A DNA stretch of 5,964 bases from an uncultured Candidatus Nemicrothrix sp. (GCA_903827085.1 CAIKHC010000190.1:1-5964), one strand, 5' to 3'. Positions 1-5,931 are shown, counted from the stretch's first letter. Notes: a model not told the origin generated them from the letters alone. Numbers and translations: made by a program.

Positions 1-1107
1 CTTCCCGATTGCGATCTCGTGATCGACGCGGCGTTCGGCACGGGCTTTCGCGGCGAGTGGGACGCGCCCATTGCGCCCCCGGGCTGCCTTGTTCTTGCCG
101 TCGACATTCCATCAGGAATCAACGGTCTTAACGGTTCGTGCGCTGGCGATGTGCTCGAGGCCGACGCAACGGTCACATTCGCTGCACTGAAACCGGGCAA
201 TGTGTTTGGCGATGGTCTTGTGTGCAGCGGCGAACTCACTGTTGCCGATATCGGACTCGACACGCGCACAGCGCGAGCGCACCTCGTGGGTGCTGCCGCA
301 GTCGCGTCGTGGATTCCCGAGCCCGCAAGCGATGCTCACAAATGGCAACGCGCGGTTTGGGTTGTCGCTGGTAGTCCAGGGATGGGGGGTGCAGCAGCGT
401 TGTGTTCGGGCGCCGCAGCACGAACTGGCGCGGGCTATGTGAGGGTCTCGACTCCCGGCGGCGCAGCAACCGATCTTCCGATTGAAATCGTGCGCACCGA
501 CCTTCCGTCAGAGACATGGGCGGGCGAAGTTATTGCAGACCTCGCAAGATTTGATGCACTTGTCATCGGTAATGGTCTCGGTATCGCTGATGCAACGAAG
601 GAACAGATTCGTCAGGTCGTTGCTGCGGCAACTGGTCGGGGAGTACCGGTCGTTGTTGATGCCGACGGCCTCACCGCACTTGGTACTGAGGTCTCGCGTT
701 TTGTTTCTGACACCACAGTGCTTACTCCGCACGACGGCGAATTCGCGCGGCTTATGGGCCATGCTCCGGGAGACGATCGCATCGCTGATGCCCGCGCGCT
801 CGCGGCCGAAAGTGGCGCGATTGTGCTCCTCAAGGGGAGGTCAACGGTGGTTGCGGCTCCCGATGGCGATGTGCTTGTCTCGATCGCTGGCGATCAACGG
901 TTGGCAACCGCCGGAACCGGTGATGTCCTGGCCGGAATAATCGGTGCGTTTCTTGCGTGTGGGGTTGAACCCCTTCGTGCCGCGGCCGGTGGCGCATTCC
1001 TCCATGGTCGGGCCGGAGCCCTAGGCTGGCGCCGTGGACTGGTAGCGGGCGATGTCATCGCTCATCTTCCAGCCGTGCTCGACAAATTGACCTTTCTGCG
1101 GCCTTAG
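1..1107 (+). CDS. nnr: Bifunctional NAD(P)H-hydrate epimerase/ADP-dependent NAD(P)H-hydrate dehydratase, 5'-truncated
   Basis: The reading frame is open from base 1 to the TAG at 1105-1107 (368 visible codons); the true start lies upstream. The enzyme repairs hydrated NADH/NADPH in the cytoplasm: the N-terminal YjeF_N domain interconverts the R and S epimers, and the C-terminal ribokinase-like domain dehydrates the S form using ADP or ATP. Numbering from base 1, residues 1-105 are the end of YjeF_N, with VIDAAFGTGF (7-16), the VDIPSG loop (34-39) and DATVTFAALKPG (55-66). The dehydratase domain spans about 110-365, with the glycine-rich GSPGMGG (124-130), GNGLG (190-194), DADGL (220-224), LTPHDGEF (241-248), LKGR (277-280) and the catalytic/anion-hole GTGDVLAG (305-312, D308). 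The GTG at codon 7 (base 19) lies inside YjeF_N and is not the start. Family identity is firm; only the missing N-terminus is unseen. Confidence 0.95.
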   Translation, partial: LPDCDLVIDAAFGTGFRGEWDAPIAPPGCLVLAVDIPSGINGLNGSCAGDVLEADATVTFAALKPGNVFGDGLVCSGELTVADIGLDTRTARAHLVGAAAVASWIPEPASDAHKWQRAVWVVAGSPGMGGAAALCSGAAARTGAGYVRVSTPGGAATDLPIEIVRTDLPSETWAGEVIADLARFDALVIGNGLGIADATKEQIRQVVAAATGRGVPVVVDADGLTALGTEVSRFVSDTTVLTPHDGEFARLMGHAPGDDRIADARALAAESGAIVLLKGRSTVVAAPDGDVLVSIAGDQRLATAGTGDVLAGIIGAFLACGVEPLRAAAGGAFLHGRAGALGWRRGLVAGDVIAHLPAVLDKLTFLRP

Positions 1108-1120
1108 CGGCGCGGATCTT

Positions 1121-1126
1121 GGAGGA
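1121..1126 (+). promoter_or_regulatory. Ribosome binding site of the CBS-pair gene
   Basis: GGAGGA ends three bases before the ATG at 1130, inside the 22-base gap after the nnr stop. It is the strongest Shine-Dalgarno match among the first genes of the cluster and supports the chosen start of the CBS protein. Confidence 0.75.
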
Positions 1127-1129
1127 ACG

Positions 1130-1612
1130 ATGCTGCGAGAACTGCCTGTTCGTGAGGTCATGGTCAGCGACGTCCTGACCTTTGCGCCGGGGGACAACGT
1201 GATGGACGCGATGCGGACCATGCTCGTGCGTGATGTCGACGGTGCCCCCGTCGTCGATGCCGACGGATCCATCGTTGGACTGTTGTCGACAGCTGACCTC
1301 ATCGTTGAAGAGGCGCGTGTCCACCTCCCCACCGTGATCGCTCTTCTGGGTGCCTACATTGAGCTTCCGTCTTCAAAGAAGCAGTTCGACCGCGACGTCG
1401 AAAAGGCTTTTGGGTCCACTGTCGGTGAAGTGATGGGCGACGCGGCACCAACGCTGAGCCCCGATGACACGGTCGAACATGCGGCCACGATCATGCATGA
1501 GCAGGGGGCCGATCGCCTTCCTGTTATCGATGAATCCGGTTCACTGGTGGGCATCGTCGCTCGCGGCGACATCGTTCGCGCCATCGTGAACGAACAGGAC
1601 GCGGGCAAGTAG
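1130..1612 (+). CDS. CBS-pair (Bateman module) domain protein, probable nucleotide-responsive regulator
   Basis: This 160-residue cytoplasmic protein consists of little more than two CBS domains, at about residues 8-60 and 97-153. The linker (61-96) carries LLGAYIELP and a charged helix, a pattern seen in stand-alone CBS-pair proteins of several bacterial phyla. Each domain has the VxDVMT-like opening (VREVMVSDV; VGEVMGDAA) and the GAPVVDADG / RLPVIDESG strand-turn. The phosphate-contacting motif is intact in the first domain (STAD, 53-56). In the second it reads ARGD (144-147), keeping the Asp but losing the Ser/Thr. CBS pairs generally bind adenosine nucleotides or related ligands; the ligand here cannot be read from sequence. 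The start is fixed by GGAGGA at 1121-1126. The gene lies 22 nt after nnr and 4 nt before alr, so it is probably co-transcribed with both. There is no attached catalytic, channel or DNA-binding domain, so its partner is unknown. Confidence 0.9.
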   Translation: MLRELPVREVMVSDVLTFAPGDNVMDAMRTMLVRDVDGAPVVDADGSIVGLLSTADLIVEEARVHLPTVIALLGAYIELPSSKKQFDRDVEKAFGSTVGEVMGDAAPTLSPDDTVEHAATIMHEQGADRLPVIDESGSLVGIVARGDIVRAIVNEQDAGK

Positions 1613-1616
1613 CACG

Positions 1617-2738
1617 ATGCGTGCTGCGCGCGTCGAGGTCGACCTCGGAGCGGTCGCCCACAATGTGGGCGTTCTGCGCACTTTGGTCGCGCCATCATTG
1701 GTGTGCGCTGTCGTAAAGGCCGATGGCTATGGCCATGGGGCAATTGCGGTGAGCGAAGCGGCGCTCGATGCCGGCGCCGATTGGCTCGCCGTGGCGCTCA
1801 TTGAAGAAGCCGCAGTTCTACGCAAGGCGGGTATCACCGCTCCGATCCTTTTACTTTCTCAACCGCGTCTCGCCGATCTCTCGGCAGTGGTGCGTTACGA
1901 CCTTCGCGTGTGTATTACCTCTGCGGTCGCTGCGGAGTTACTCGCAAATGCCGCTCGCGAACAGGGCAAAGTTGTCCCAGTTCACATGAAGGTTGATACC
2001 GGCATGAATCGCATCGGGATTGCTCCGGCCGATGCGCTCTCGCTTGCACGCGAAATTGTAAAGCGACCTGAGCTGGTACTCGAAGGCGTGTTCACTCACT
2101 GCGCAGTGGCTGACGAACCCGACAATCCTTTTACTGACGAACAACTCGATCGGTACGAAGCAGTCCTTGCCCAATTGGGTGATGCCGGAATTTTCCCGTC
2201 GATTCGTCATTCGGCGAACTCTGCAACTGCCATTGCTCACCCTCGCGGTCGCTACGACCTCGTTCGAGTCGGGATTGTGGTCTACGGCATTGCTCCTGCA
2301 CCAGGCCTCGAAGGAACTCCCGACCTTCGGCCGGCTCTTTCGTTGTTCGCTGAAGTCTCAACCGTGAAGCGGGTGAAGGCTGGCGAAGGCATCTCCTACG
2401 GTCTTCGACATCGTTTCGACTCCGATGCCACTGTTGCGACCGTTCCTATTGGCTATGCCGATGGCATTCCTCGACGACTCGGGCTCGTCGGTGGCGAGGT
2501 CCTCATCGGTGGAAAGAAGCGCCCCATCGTTGGCGTTGTCACGATGGACCAACTGATGGTCGATTGTGGTGACGACAGCATTGAGGTCGGCGACGAAGTC
2601 GTGCTGATCGGCACCCAGGGCAAAGAAACGATTACCTCTGAAGATGTCGCCGGCCATCTCGACACGATCGCCTACGAAATCATCTGTGGAATTGGGCCCC
2701 GAGTCCCGCGGTTCTATCCACGAGGGGCGAATGGATGA
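1617..2738 (+). CDS. alr: Alanine racemase (PLP-dependent)
   Basis: Alanine racemase interconverts L- and D-alanine in the cytoplasm and supplies D-alanine for peptidoglycan. The 373-residue length is normal for the family. The N-terminal TIM barrel carries the PLP lysine K34 in AVVKADGYGHG (31-41). KVDTGMNRIG (125-134) supplies the lysine that is carbamylated in Geobacillus Alr (K125) and the substrate-binding arginine (R132). RVGIVVYG (217-224) has R217, which contacts the PLP pyridine nitrogen. The C-terminal beta domain has the second catalytic base Y261 in GISYGLRHRF, then PIGYADG (277-283) and the MDQ loop (310-312). The ATG at 1617 gives the usual opening (RAARVEVDL), but I see no good Shine-Dalgarno: AGGA at 1596-1599 is too distant. 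With only 4 nt after the CBS stop, coupled re-initiation is likely. The stop overlaps the tsaE start as ATGA. All catalytic residues are present. Confidence 0.97.
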   Translation: MRAARVEVDLGAVAHNVGVLRTLVAPSLVCAVVKADGYGHGAIAVSEAALDAGADWLAVALIEEAAVLRKAGITAPILLLSQPRLADLSAVVRYDLRVCITSAVAAELLANAAREQGKVVPVHMKVDTGMNRIGIAPADALSLAREIVKRPELVLEGVFTHCAVADEPDNPFTDEQLDRYEAVLAQLGDAGIFPSIRHSANSATAIAHPRGRYDLVRVGIVVYGIAPAPGLEGTPDLRPALSLFAEVSTVKRVKAGEGISYGLRHRFDSDATVATVPIGYADGIPRRLGLVGGEVLIGGKKRPIVGVVTMDQLMVDCGDDSIEVGDEVVLIGTQGKETITSEDVAGHLDTIAYEIICGIGPRVPRFYPRGANG

Positions 2739-3262
2739 TCTTCGCTCGTACCACCTCGCCGGAACAGACAAAGGAACTCGCCGCGGCGCTCGCCGAGTTG
2801 GCGCGTCCGGGCGACCTTGTGCTTCTCGCCGGCGATCTTGGTGCTGGCAAGACTGCTTTCACGCAGGGCTTCGGTGCGGCGCTGGGAATCGACGATCTCA
2901 TTACGTCGCCCACATTCACGTTGGTAAACACCTACGAGGGTCGCCTTGAGCTCAATCACCTCGACGTCTACCGCCTCGAAGCACTCGGCGAGGTCCTCGA
3001 CCTAGGCATTCCCGAAATGCTCGACGATGGCGGCGTGACCGTTATCGAGTGGGGCGATTCGGTTGCGCCCGCTCTTCCCGCTGACTATCTCGAGATTCGA
3101 TTCTCGTTCGATGAAGTCGCGATTTCGGTTGATCCCACCGGCGCCGCCGACGATGTCCGAGTTCTTGAACTTGTTCCCGTCGGAGCTCATTGGAGCGCGC
3201 GAATTCGAGCCATTGCTACCGCGGTCGCTCCGTGGATTCACGAACCCGACGGAGACGACTGA
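2735..3262 (+). CDS. tsaE: tRNA t6A biosynthesis ATPase TsaE
   Basis: TsaE is the P-loop ATPase that, with TsaB, TsaD and the threonylcarbamoyl-AMP synthase TsaC, makes N6-threonylcarbamoyladenosine at position 37 of ANN-decoding tRNAs. It associates with the TsaB-TsaD dimer and its ATPase activity drives turnover. The 175-residue protein has Walker A GDLGAGKT (33-40), the switch-like SPTFTLVNTY (58-67), HLDVYRL (75-81) and the Walker-B-like VIEWGD (103-108). The tail after about residue 135 is longer than in the E. coli protein and low in recognisable motifs. The ATG at 2735 overlaps the alr TGA by four bases and is preceded by GAGGGG at 2722-2727 with a 7-nt spacer. Many actinobacteria have alr and tsaE fused into one protein; here they stay separate but coupled. 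No tsaC is in the window. Confidence 0.96.
   Translation: MIFARTTSPEQTKELAAALAELARPGDLVLLAGDLGAGKTAFTQGFGAALGIDDLITSPTFTLVNTYEGRLELNHLDVYRLEALGEVLDLGIPEMLDDGGVTVIEWGDSVAPALPADYLEIRFSFDEVAISVDPTGAADDVRVLELVPVGAHWSARIRAIATAVAPWIHEPDGDD
3251..3254 (+). promoter_or_regulatory. Ribosome binding site that fixes the tsaB start
   Basis: GGAG lies within the last codons of tsaE, seven bases before the ATG at 3262. It selects that ATG over the in-frame upstream candidate at 3190, which would add 24 arginine-rich residues not found in TsaB and would overlap tsaE by 73 bases. Confidence 0.7.
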
Positions 3263-3960
3263 TGCTGATTGTCGGAATAGATACCGCAACAGTTCAGGTA
3301 TCGGTTGCGGTGGGCGGCCACGAGGGTGTGCTCGCGGCGACGCAATCAAGTCGTGGTCGTCAGCACGCGGAAGTGCTCACTCCTTCGATTGAGTTCGCAT
3401 GCAAGCAGGCGCGCATTGAGCTTTCGGAAATCAGCGTTGTTGCTGTTGATCTCGGCCCTGGTTTATTCACCGGACTTCGCGTTGGTGTCGCTGCGGCAAA
3501 GGCCATGGCCTATGCGCTCGATGTTCCAATGATTGGTGTCCCAAGCCTTGACCTGCTGGCGTTCCCGGTTCGGTTCACCCCGCGACTCATCGTGGCAACC
3601 ATTGATGCGCGACGCGGTGAACTCTTCTACGCCTTCTATCGACAGGTTCCCGGGGGGATTCAGCGAATCACCGATCATCAGGTAGGAACCCCCGATGATC
3701 TCGCGTCAGAACTCATGGCGTCGGGCGAGGAATGTCTGCTTGTCGGCGATGGCGCAATTCGCTACAGCGAGGTGTTCGAAGGCTTAAAGAAGTGTGAAAT
3801 CGCCGAAGAAGGCTTTGCCTACCCGAATGCGACCTCGCTTGTGATGCTCGCCCATGCTCAGGCACTTCGGGAACAGTGGGTCAAGCCATGGGATCTTGAG
3901 CCGATGTATTTGCGCAAGCCCGATGCGGAAATCAATTGGTCAACGAGACCGGGCGCCTGA
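3262..3960 (+). CDS. tsaB: tRNA t6A biosynthesis scaffold protein TsaB
   Basis: TsaB is an inactive ASKHA-fold paralogue of TsaD. It dimerises with TsaD and recruits TsaE in the bacterial t6A37 machinery. From the ATG at 3262 the protein has 232 residues, the usual size. It opens with the ASKHA phosphate-1 motif GIDTAT (5-10), then RQHAEVLTP (33-41), DLGPGLFTGLRVG (63-75), DARRGELFYAFY (115-126) and the C-terminal YLR element (216-218). The frame is open further upstream to 3190, but that would add residues unlike the family, and GGAG at 3251-3254 is well placed for 3262. The start shares its A with the tsaE stop (TGATG), which implies coupled translation. The tail after YLR is short. There is nothing unusual in the conserved core. 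Confidence 0.95.
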   Translation: MLIVGIDTATVQVSVAVGGHEGVLAATQSSRGRQHAEVLTPSIEFACKQARIELSEISVVAVDLGPGLFTGLRVGVAAAKAMAYALDVPMIGVPSLDLLAFPVRFTPRLIVATIDARRGELFYAFYRQVPGGIQRITDHQVGTPDDLASELMASGEECLLVGDGAIRYSEVFEGLKKCEIAEEGFAYPNATSLVMLAHAQALREQWVKPWDLEPMYLRKPDAEINWSTRPGA

Positions 3961-3962
3961 CT

Positions 3963-4508
3963 ATGACAACAACGAGCCCGACGGTAACCATCACCACGAT
4001 GAGGCGCCGCCATTTGCGCAATGTCCTTCGTATCGAGGAACAAACGAGTTCGACGCCATGGTCGCTCGGCCTTTTCCTCGCTGAAGTTCGTCGCGATGAG
4101 CGCGATTACATCGTTGCGCTGTCTGACGACGAGGAGCGCGTTCTTGGCTTCGCTGGCCTGCTCTATGTCGTTGGTGAAGGGCACATCACTACTGTTTCGG
4201 TCGACCCCAAAGTCCAAAAGGGTCGTATTGGAACGCGTCTGATGCTTGATCTTGCTCGCCGTGCAATAACTCGTGGTTCTGACTCCATCACCCTCGAGGT
4301 GCGCGCATCAAACAAAGCCGCACTGGCGTTGTATCGACGCTTTGGATTCGCTCCATCGGGTGTGCGCAAGGACTACTACAAAGACCCCACCGAAGACGCG
4401 TTGGTCTTGTGGGCGCGCGAAATTGATTCGCCCGCATACGCCGAGCGCCTCGCGTTCATTGAAGAACAACTTCCGGGCGCCCCAATCGACCAGAAGGAAC
4501 TTGCATGA
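3963..4508 (+). CDS. rimI: RimI-type GNAT N-acetyltransferase (ribosomal protein S18 N-acetyltransferase family)
   Basis: RimI transfers acetyl from acetyl-CoA to N-terminal amino groups, classically of ribosomal protein S18. The 181-residue protein has TPWS (31-34), the beta-strand HITTVSV (74-80), the acetyl-CoA loop QKGRIG (85-90), LEVRASNKAALALYRRFGF (111-129) and YYKDPTEDALVL (138-149). E112 and Y124 have the same 12-residue spacing as catalytic E103 and Y115 of E. coli RimI. The loop departs from the consensus Q/R-x-x-G-x-G/A: its first glycine is R88. Some 25 extra residues follow the domain, making it longer than the roughly 150-residue E. coli enzyme. The ATG at 3963, two bases after the tsaB stop, is preferred; a TTG at 3936 would add nine residues and overlap tsaB. 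The Shine-Dalgarno is weak. Its place between tsaB and tsaD is typical of actinobacteria. The acetylated target is not established by sequence. Confidence 0.9.
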   Translation: MTTTSPTVTITTMRRRHLRNVLRIEEQTSSTPWSLGLFLAEVRRDERDYIVALSDDEERVLGFAGLLYVVGEGHITTVSVDPKVQKGRIGTRLMLDLARRAITRGSDSITLEVRASNKAALALYRRFGFAPSGVRKDYYKDPTEDALVLWAREIDSPAYAERLAFIEEQLPGAPIDQKELA

Positions 4509-5515
4509 GTGGAACTCGCATACTCGGAATTGAAACAAGTTGCGATGAAACTGCTGCAGCAGTTGTGGTCGATGGTCATCACGTCCTGTCATCTGTTGTG
4601 TCAAGCCAGATCGACTTACATGCGCGCTACGGCGGCGTTGTTCCGGAAATTGCTAGCCGCGCGCATGTCGAACTACTCACACCAGTTATTGCCCGTTCAC
4701 TCATCGAAGCGGGCATTCAGGATGACCACGTCGACGCGGTTGCGGCAACAGTTGGCCCCGGACTCATCGGCGCGCTTCTTGTTGGAGTGAGCGCAGCAAA
4801 GACTCTTGCGCTCGTCTGGGATGTCCCATTCATTGCGGTGAACCATCTTGAAGCTCATCTTTACGCCGCGTTGCTTGAGGACCCAGAAATCGAACTTCCC
4901 GTTGTTGTGTTGTTGGTATCGGGCGGACACACGCTTCTCGTACTCATGACAGGCCACGGCAAGTACCGCGTGCTGGGTTCCACAATTGACGATGCCGCTG
5001 GTGAAGCGTTCGACAAGGTCGCTCGTTACCTCGGCCTCGGATATCCCGGTGGCCCGGCCATCGACGCGATCTCGATGGAAGGCGATCCGCAGTCGATGCA
5101 ATTCCCCCGGGCCATGCTCAACGAGGGCTACGACTTTTCCTTTTCAGGCCTCAAGACGTCGGTGGTCAATCACGTTCGCCGGAATCCCGAGGTTCACACC
5201 GCCGATGTTGCGGCCGCCTTTCAGGAAGCGGTTGTCGACGTGCTCGTGACCAAAGCCCGGCGGGCTGCTCGTGATCACGGCGCCAAGGGCCTGTGCCTCG
5301 CTGGGGGAGTGGCCGCCAATTCGCTCCTTCGCGAACGACTGCTCGATGCGTGCGTGGCCGATGGCCTGCGGGCATTCCTGCCCAGCCGGGCCATGTGCAC
5401 CGATAATGCCGCCATGGTCGCTGCGGCGGGCTGGTATCGGCTGCAATCCGACGGGCCATCGCCCCTCGACACCGGTGCCGACCCCAATCTGCGCCTGGTC
5501 TCGACCCTCTCCTGA
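4505..5515 (+). CDS. tsaD: tRNA N6-adenosine threonylcarbamoyltransferase TsaD
   Basis: TsaD (Kae1/Gcp family) is the catalytic subunit that moves the threonylcarbamoyl group from threonylcarbamoyl-AMP to N6 of A37 in ANN-decoding tRNAs. At 336 residues it is full length. It has GIETSCDET (8-16), GGVVPEIASRAH (43-54), TVGPGLIGALLVG (82-94), and the metal-binding HLEAH (H114, H118) with D300 in CTDNAAM. VSGGHT (138-143), FSFSGLKT (211-218) and the nucleotide-binding AGGVAAN (266-272) complete the ASKHA site. Metal ligands H114, H118 and D300 are close to the E. coli numbering (H111, H115, D300). The ATG overlaps the rimI TGA as ATGA and follows AGAAGGAA at 4492-4499. Synonymous third positions drift from AT-leaning in the first 60 codons to strongly GC-rich in the last 60. 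It is the last gene of the coupled operon; the chaperonin promoter region follows. Confidence 0.97.
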   Translation: MSGTRILGIETSCDETAAAVVVDGHHVLSSVVSSQIDLHARYGGVVPEIASRAHVELLTPVIARSLIEAGIQDDHVDAVAATVGPGLIGALLVGVSAAKTLALVWDVPFIAVNHLEAHLYAALLEDPEIELPVVVLLVSGGHTLLVLMTGHGKYRVLGSTIDDAAGEAFDKVARYLGLGYPGGPAIDAISMEGDPQSMQFPRAMLNEGYDFSFSGLKTSVVNHVRRNPEVHTADVAAAFQEAVVDVLVTKARRAARDHGAKGLCLAGGVAANSLLRERLLDACVADGLRAFLPSRAMCTDNAAMVAAAGWYRLQSDGPSPLDTGADPNLRLVSTLS

Positions 5516-5531
5516 AATTCCCGATCTCAGG

Positions 5532-5561
5532 TTGTGGCCTCAGGGGTCGCGGGCCTATCGT
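5532..5561 (+). promoter_or_regulatory. Candidate promoter for groES-groEL
   Basis: A possible -35 TTGTGG (5532-5537) and -10 TATCGT (5556-5561) are separated by 18 bases. They match the sigma-70/SigA consensus in only three and four of six positions. The position is sensible: transcription would begin just inside the first CIRCE element, where bound HrcA would block it. The support is mostly positional, and the true boxes could differ. Confidence 0.35.
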
Positions 5562-5587
5562 TAGCAGTCCCACGCGGAGAGTGCTAA
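5561..5587 (+). promoter_or_regulatory. CIRCE operator (HrcA binding site) 1
   Basis: TTAGCAGTC (5561-5569), a 9-base spacer and GAGTGCTAA (5579-5587) match the CIRCE consensus TTAGCACTC-N9-GAGTGCTAA. The right arm is perfect and there is one change (G for C at position 7) in the left arm. CIRCE is the operator for the heat-shock repressor HrcA, which needs GroEL for activity. Its position 52 bases before groES is typical. hrcA itself is not in the window. Confidence 0.93.
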
Positions 5588-5611
5588 GCGCTCGCATCCC
5601 GCGAGTGCTAC
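5585..5611 (+). promoter_or_regulatory. Second, degenerate CIRCE-like operator overlapping the first
   Basis: TAAGCGCTC (5585-5593), an exact 9-base spacer and GAGTGCTAC (5603-5611) match the CIRCE arms at 7/9 and 8/9 positions. The element shares the three bases TAA with the end of CIRCE 1, so the two centres are 24 bases apart. Within it, AGCGCTCGC (5587-5595) and GCGAGTGCT (5601-5609) can pair as a 9-bp stem, with one G-U pair and a 5-base loop, in the groES leader RNA. Whether HrcA binds it is inference. Confidence 0.6.
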
Positions 5612-5625
5612 TACCAACTGCCTAC

Positions 5626-5630
5626 GGAGG
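5626..5630 (+). promoter_or_regulatory. Ribosome binding site of groES
   Basis: A perfect GGAGG core is placed eight bases before the groES ATG. This is a strong site, in keeping with a highly expressed chaperonin gene, and stronger than those of alr and rimI upstream. Confidence 0.8.
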
Positions 5631-5638
5631 CTCCAGCT

Positions 5639-5929
5639 ATGAACCTTCAGCCCCTCGAAGACCGCATCGTGGTCCTTCCCGGACAAAGCGAAGCAACGAC
5701 CGCCAGCGGTCTGGTCATCCCCGACACCGCCAAAGAAAAGCCCCAGCAGGGTGAAGTTCTTGCCGTCGGCCCCGGCCGTCGCAGCGAACAGACCGGCGAG
5801 GTCATCCCCGTCGACGTCAAGAAGGGCGACACCGTCGTCTACTCCAAGTACGGCGGCACCGAAATCACCGTCGAAGGCCAAGACGTCCTCATCCTCAACG
5901 CCCGCGATGTCCTCGCGGTCATCAAGTGA
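5639..5929 (+). CDS. groES: Co-chaperonin GroES (Hsp10)
   Basis: GroES forms a heptameric lid on the GroEL chamber and drives ATP-dependent folding in the cytoplasm. The 96-residue length is standard. It has the opening [10 protein letters not shown] (3-12), the GroEL-contacting mobile loop at about 17-34 ([17 protein letters not shown] region), the roof/dome stretch [11 protein letters not shown] (38-48), [13 protein letters not shown] (61-73) and the C-terminal [11 protein letters not shown]. The start is set by GGAGG at 5626-5630. Codon use differs clearly from the upstream genes: 12 of 14 valines are GTC, and C-ending codons dominate, as expected for a highly expressed gene. Two CIRCE elements sit directly upstream, so HrcA control is expected. 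groEL follows after 14 bases as the second gene of the operon. Confidence 0.98.
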   Translation: MNLQPLEDRIVVLPGQSEATTASGLVIPDTAKEKPQQGEVLAVGPGRRSEQTGEVIPVDVKKGDTVVYSKYGGTEITVEGQDVLILNARDVLAVIK

Positions 5930-5931
5930 TC

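Noticed and set aside
2731..2733. ATG four bases before the tsaE start
   Set aside because: It is out of frame with tsaE and opens only a shadow frame; the ATG at 2735 gives the conserved protein.
2358..2771. Antisense open frame (137 codons) opposite the end of alr and the start of tsaE
   Set aside because: It lies across two clearly conserved sense genes, shows no family motif, and is explained by codon bias.
3190..3261. Upstream extension of tsaB starting at ATG 3190
   Set aside because: It adds an Arg-rich 24-residue leader not seen in TsaB, overlaps tsaE by 73 bases, and the GGAG at 3251-3254 serves the ATG at 3262.
3936..3962. TTG at 3936 as the rimI start
   Set aside because: It would overlap tsaB by 25 bases with only a weak GGAA upstream; the ATG at 3963, two bases after the tsaB stop, keeps the whole GNAT domain. 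It cannot be fully excluded.
5511..5555. Possible rho-independent terminator after tsaD
   Set aside because: CCTGA (5511-5515) can pair with TCAGG (5527-5531), and GGCC copies at 5536 and 5552 can pair, but the stems are only 4-5 bp and there is no T tract. Read-through into groES or rho-dependent ending is as likely.
5166..5597. Long antisense open frame (143 codons) opposite the end of tsaD
   Set aside because: It is a mirror of the GC-rich tsaD coding frame, has low-complexity Arg/Pro/Gly-rich composition, no recognisable domain and no supporting start signal, and it runs into the CIRCE region.
5516..5638. HAIR (HspR) operator search before groES
   Set aside because: No CTTGAGT-N7-ACTCAAG-like inverted repeat was seen; only CIRCE-type arms are present.
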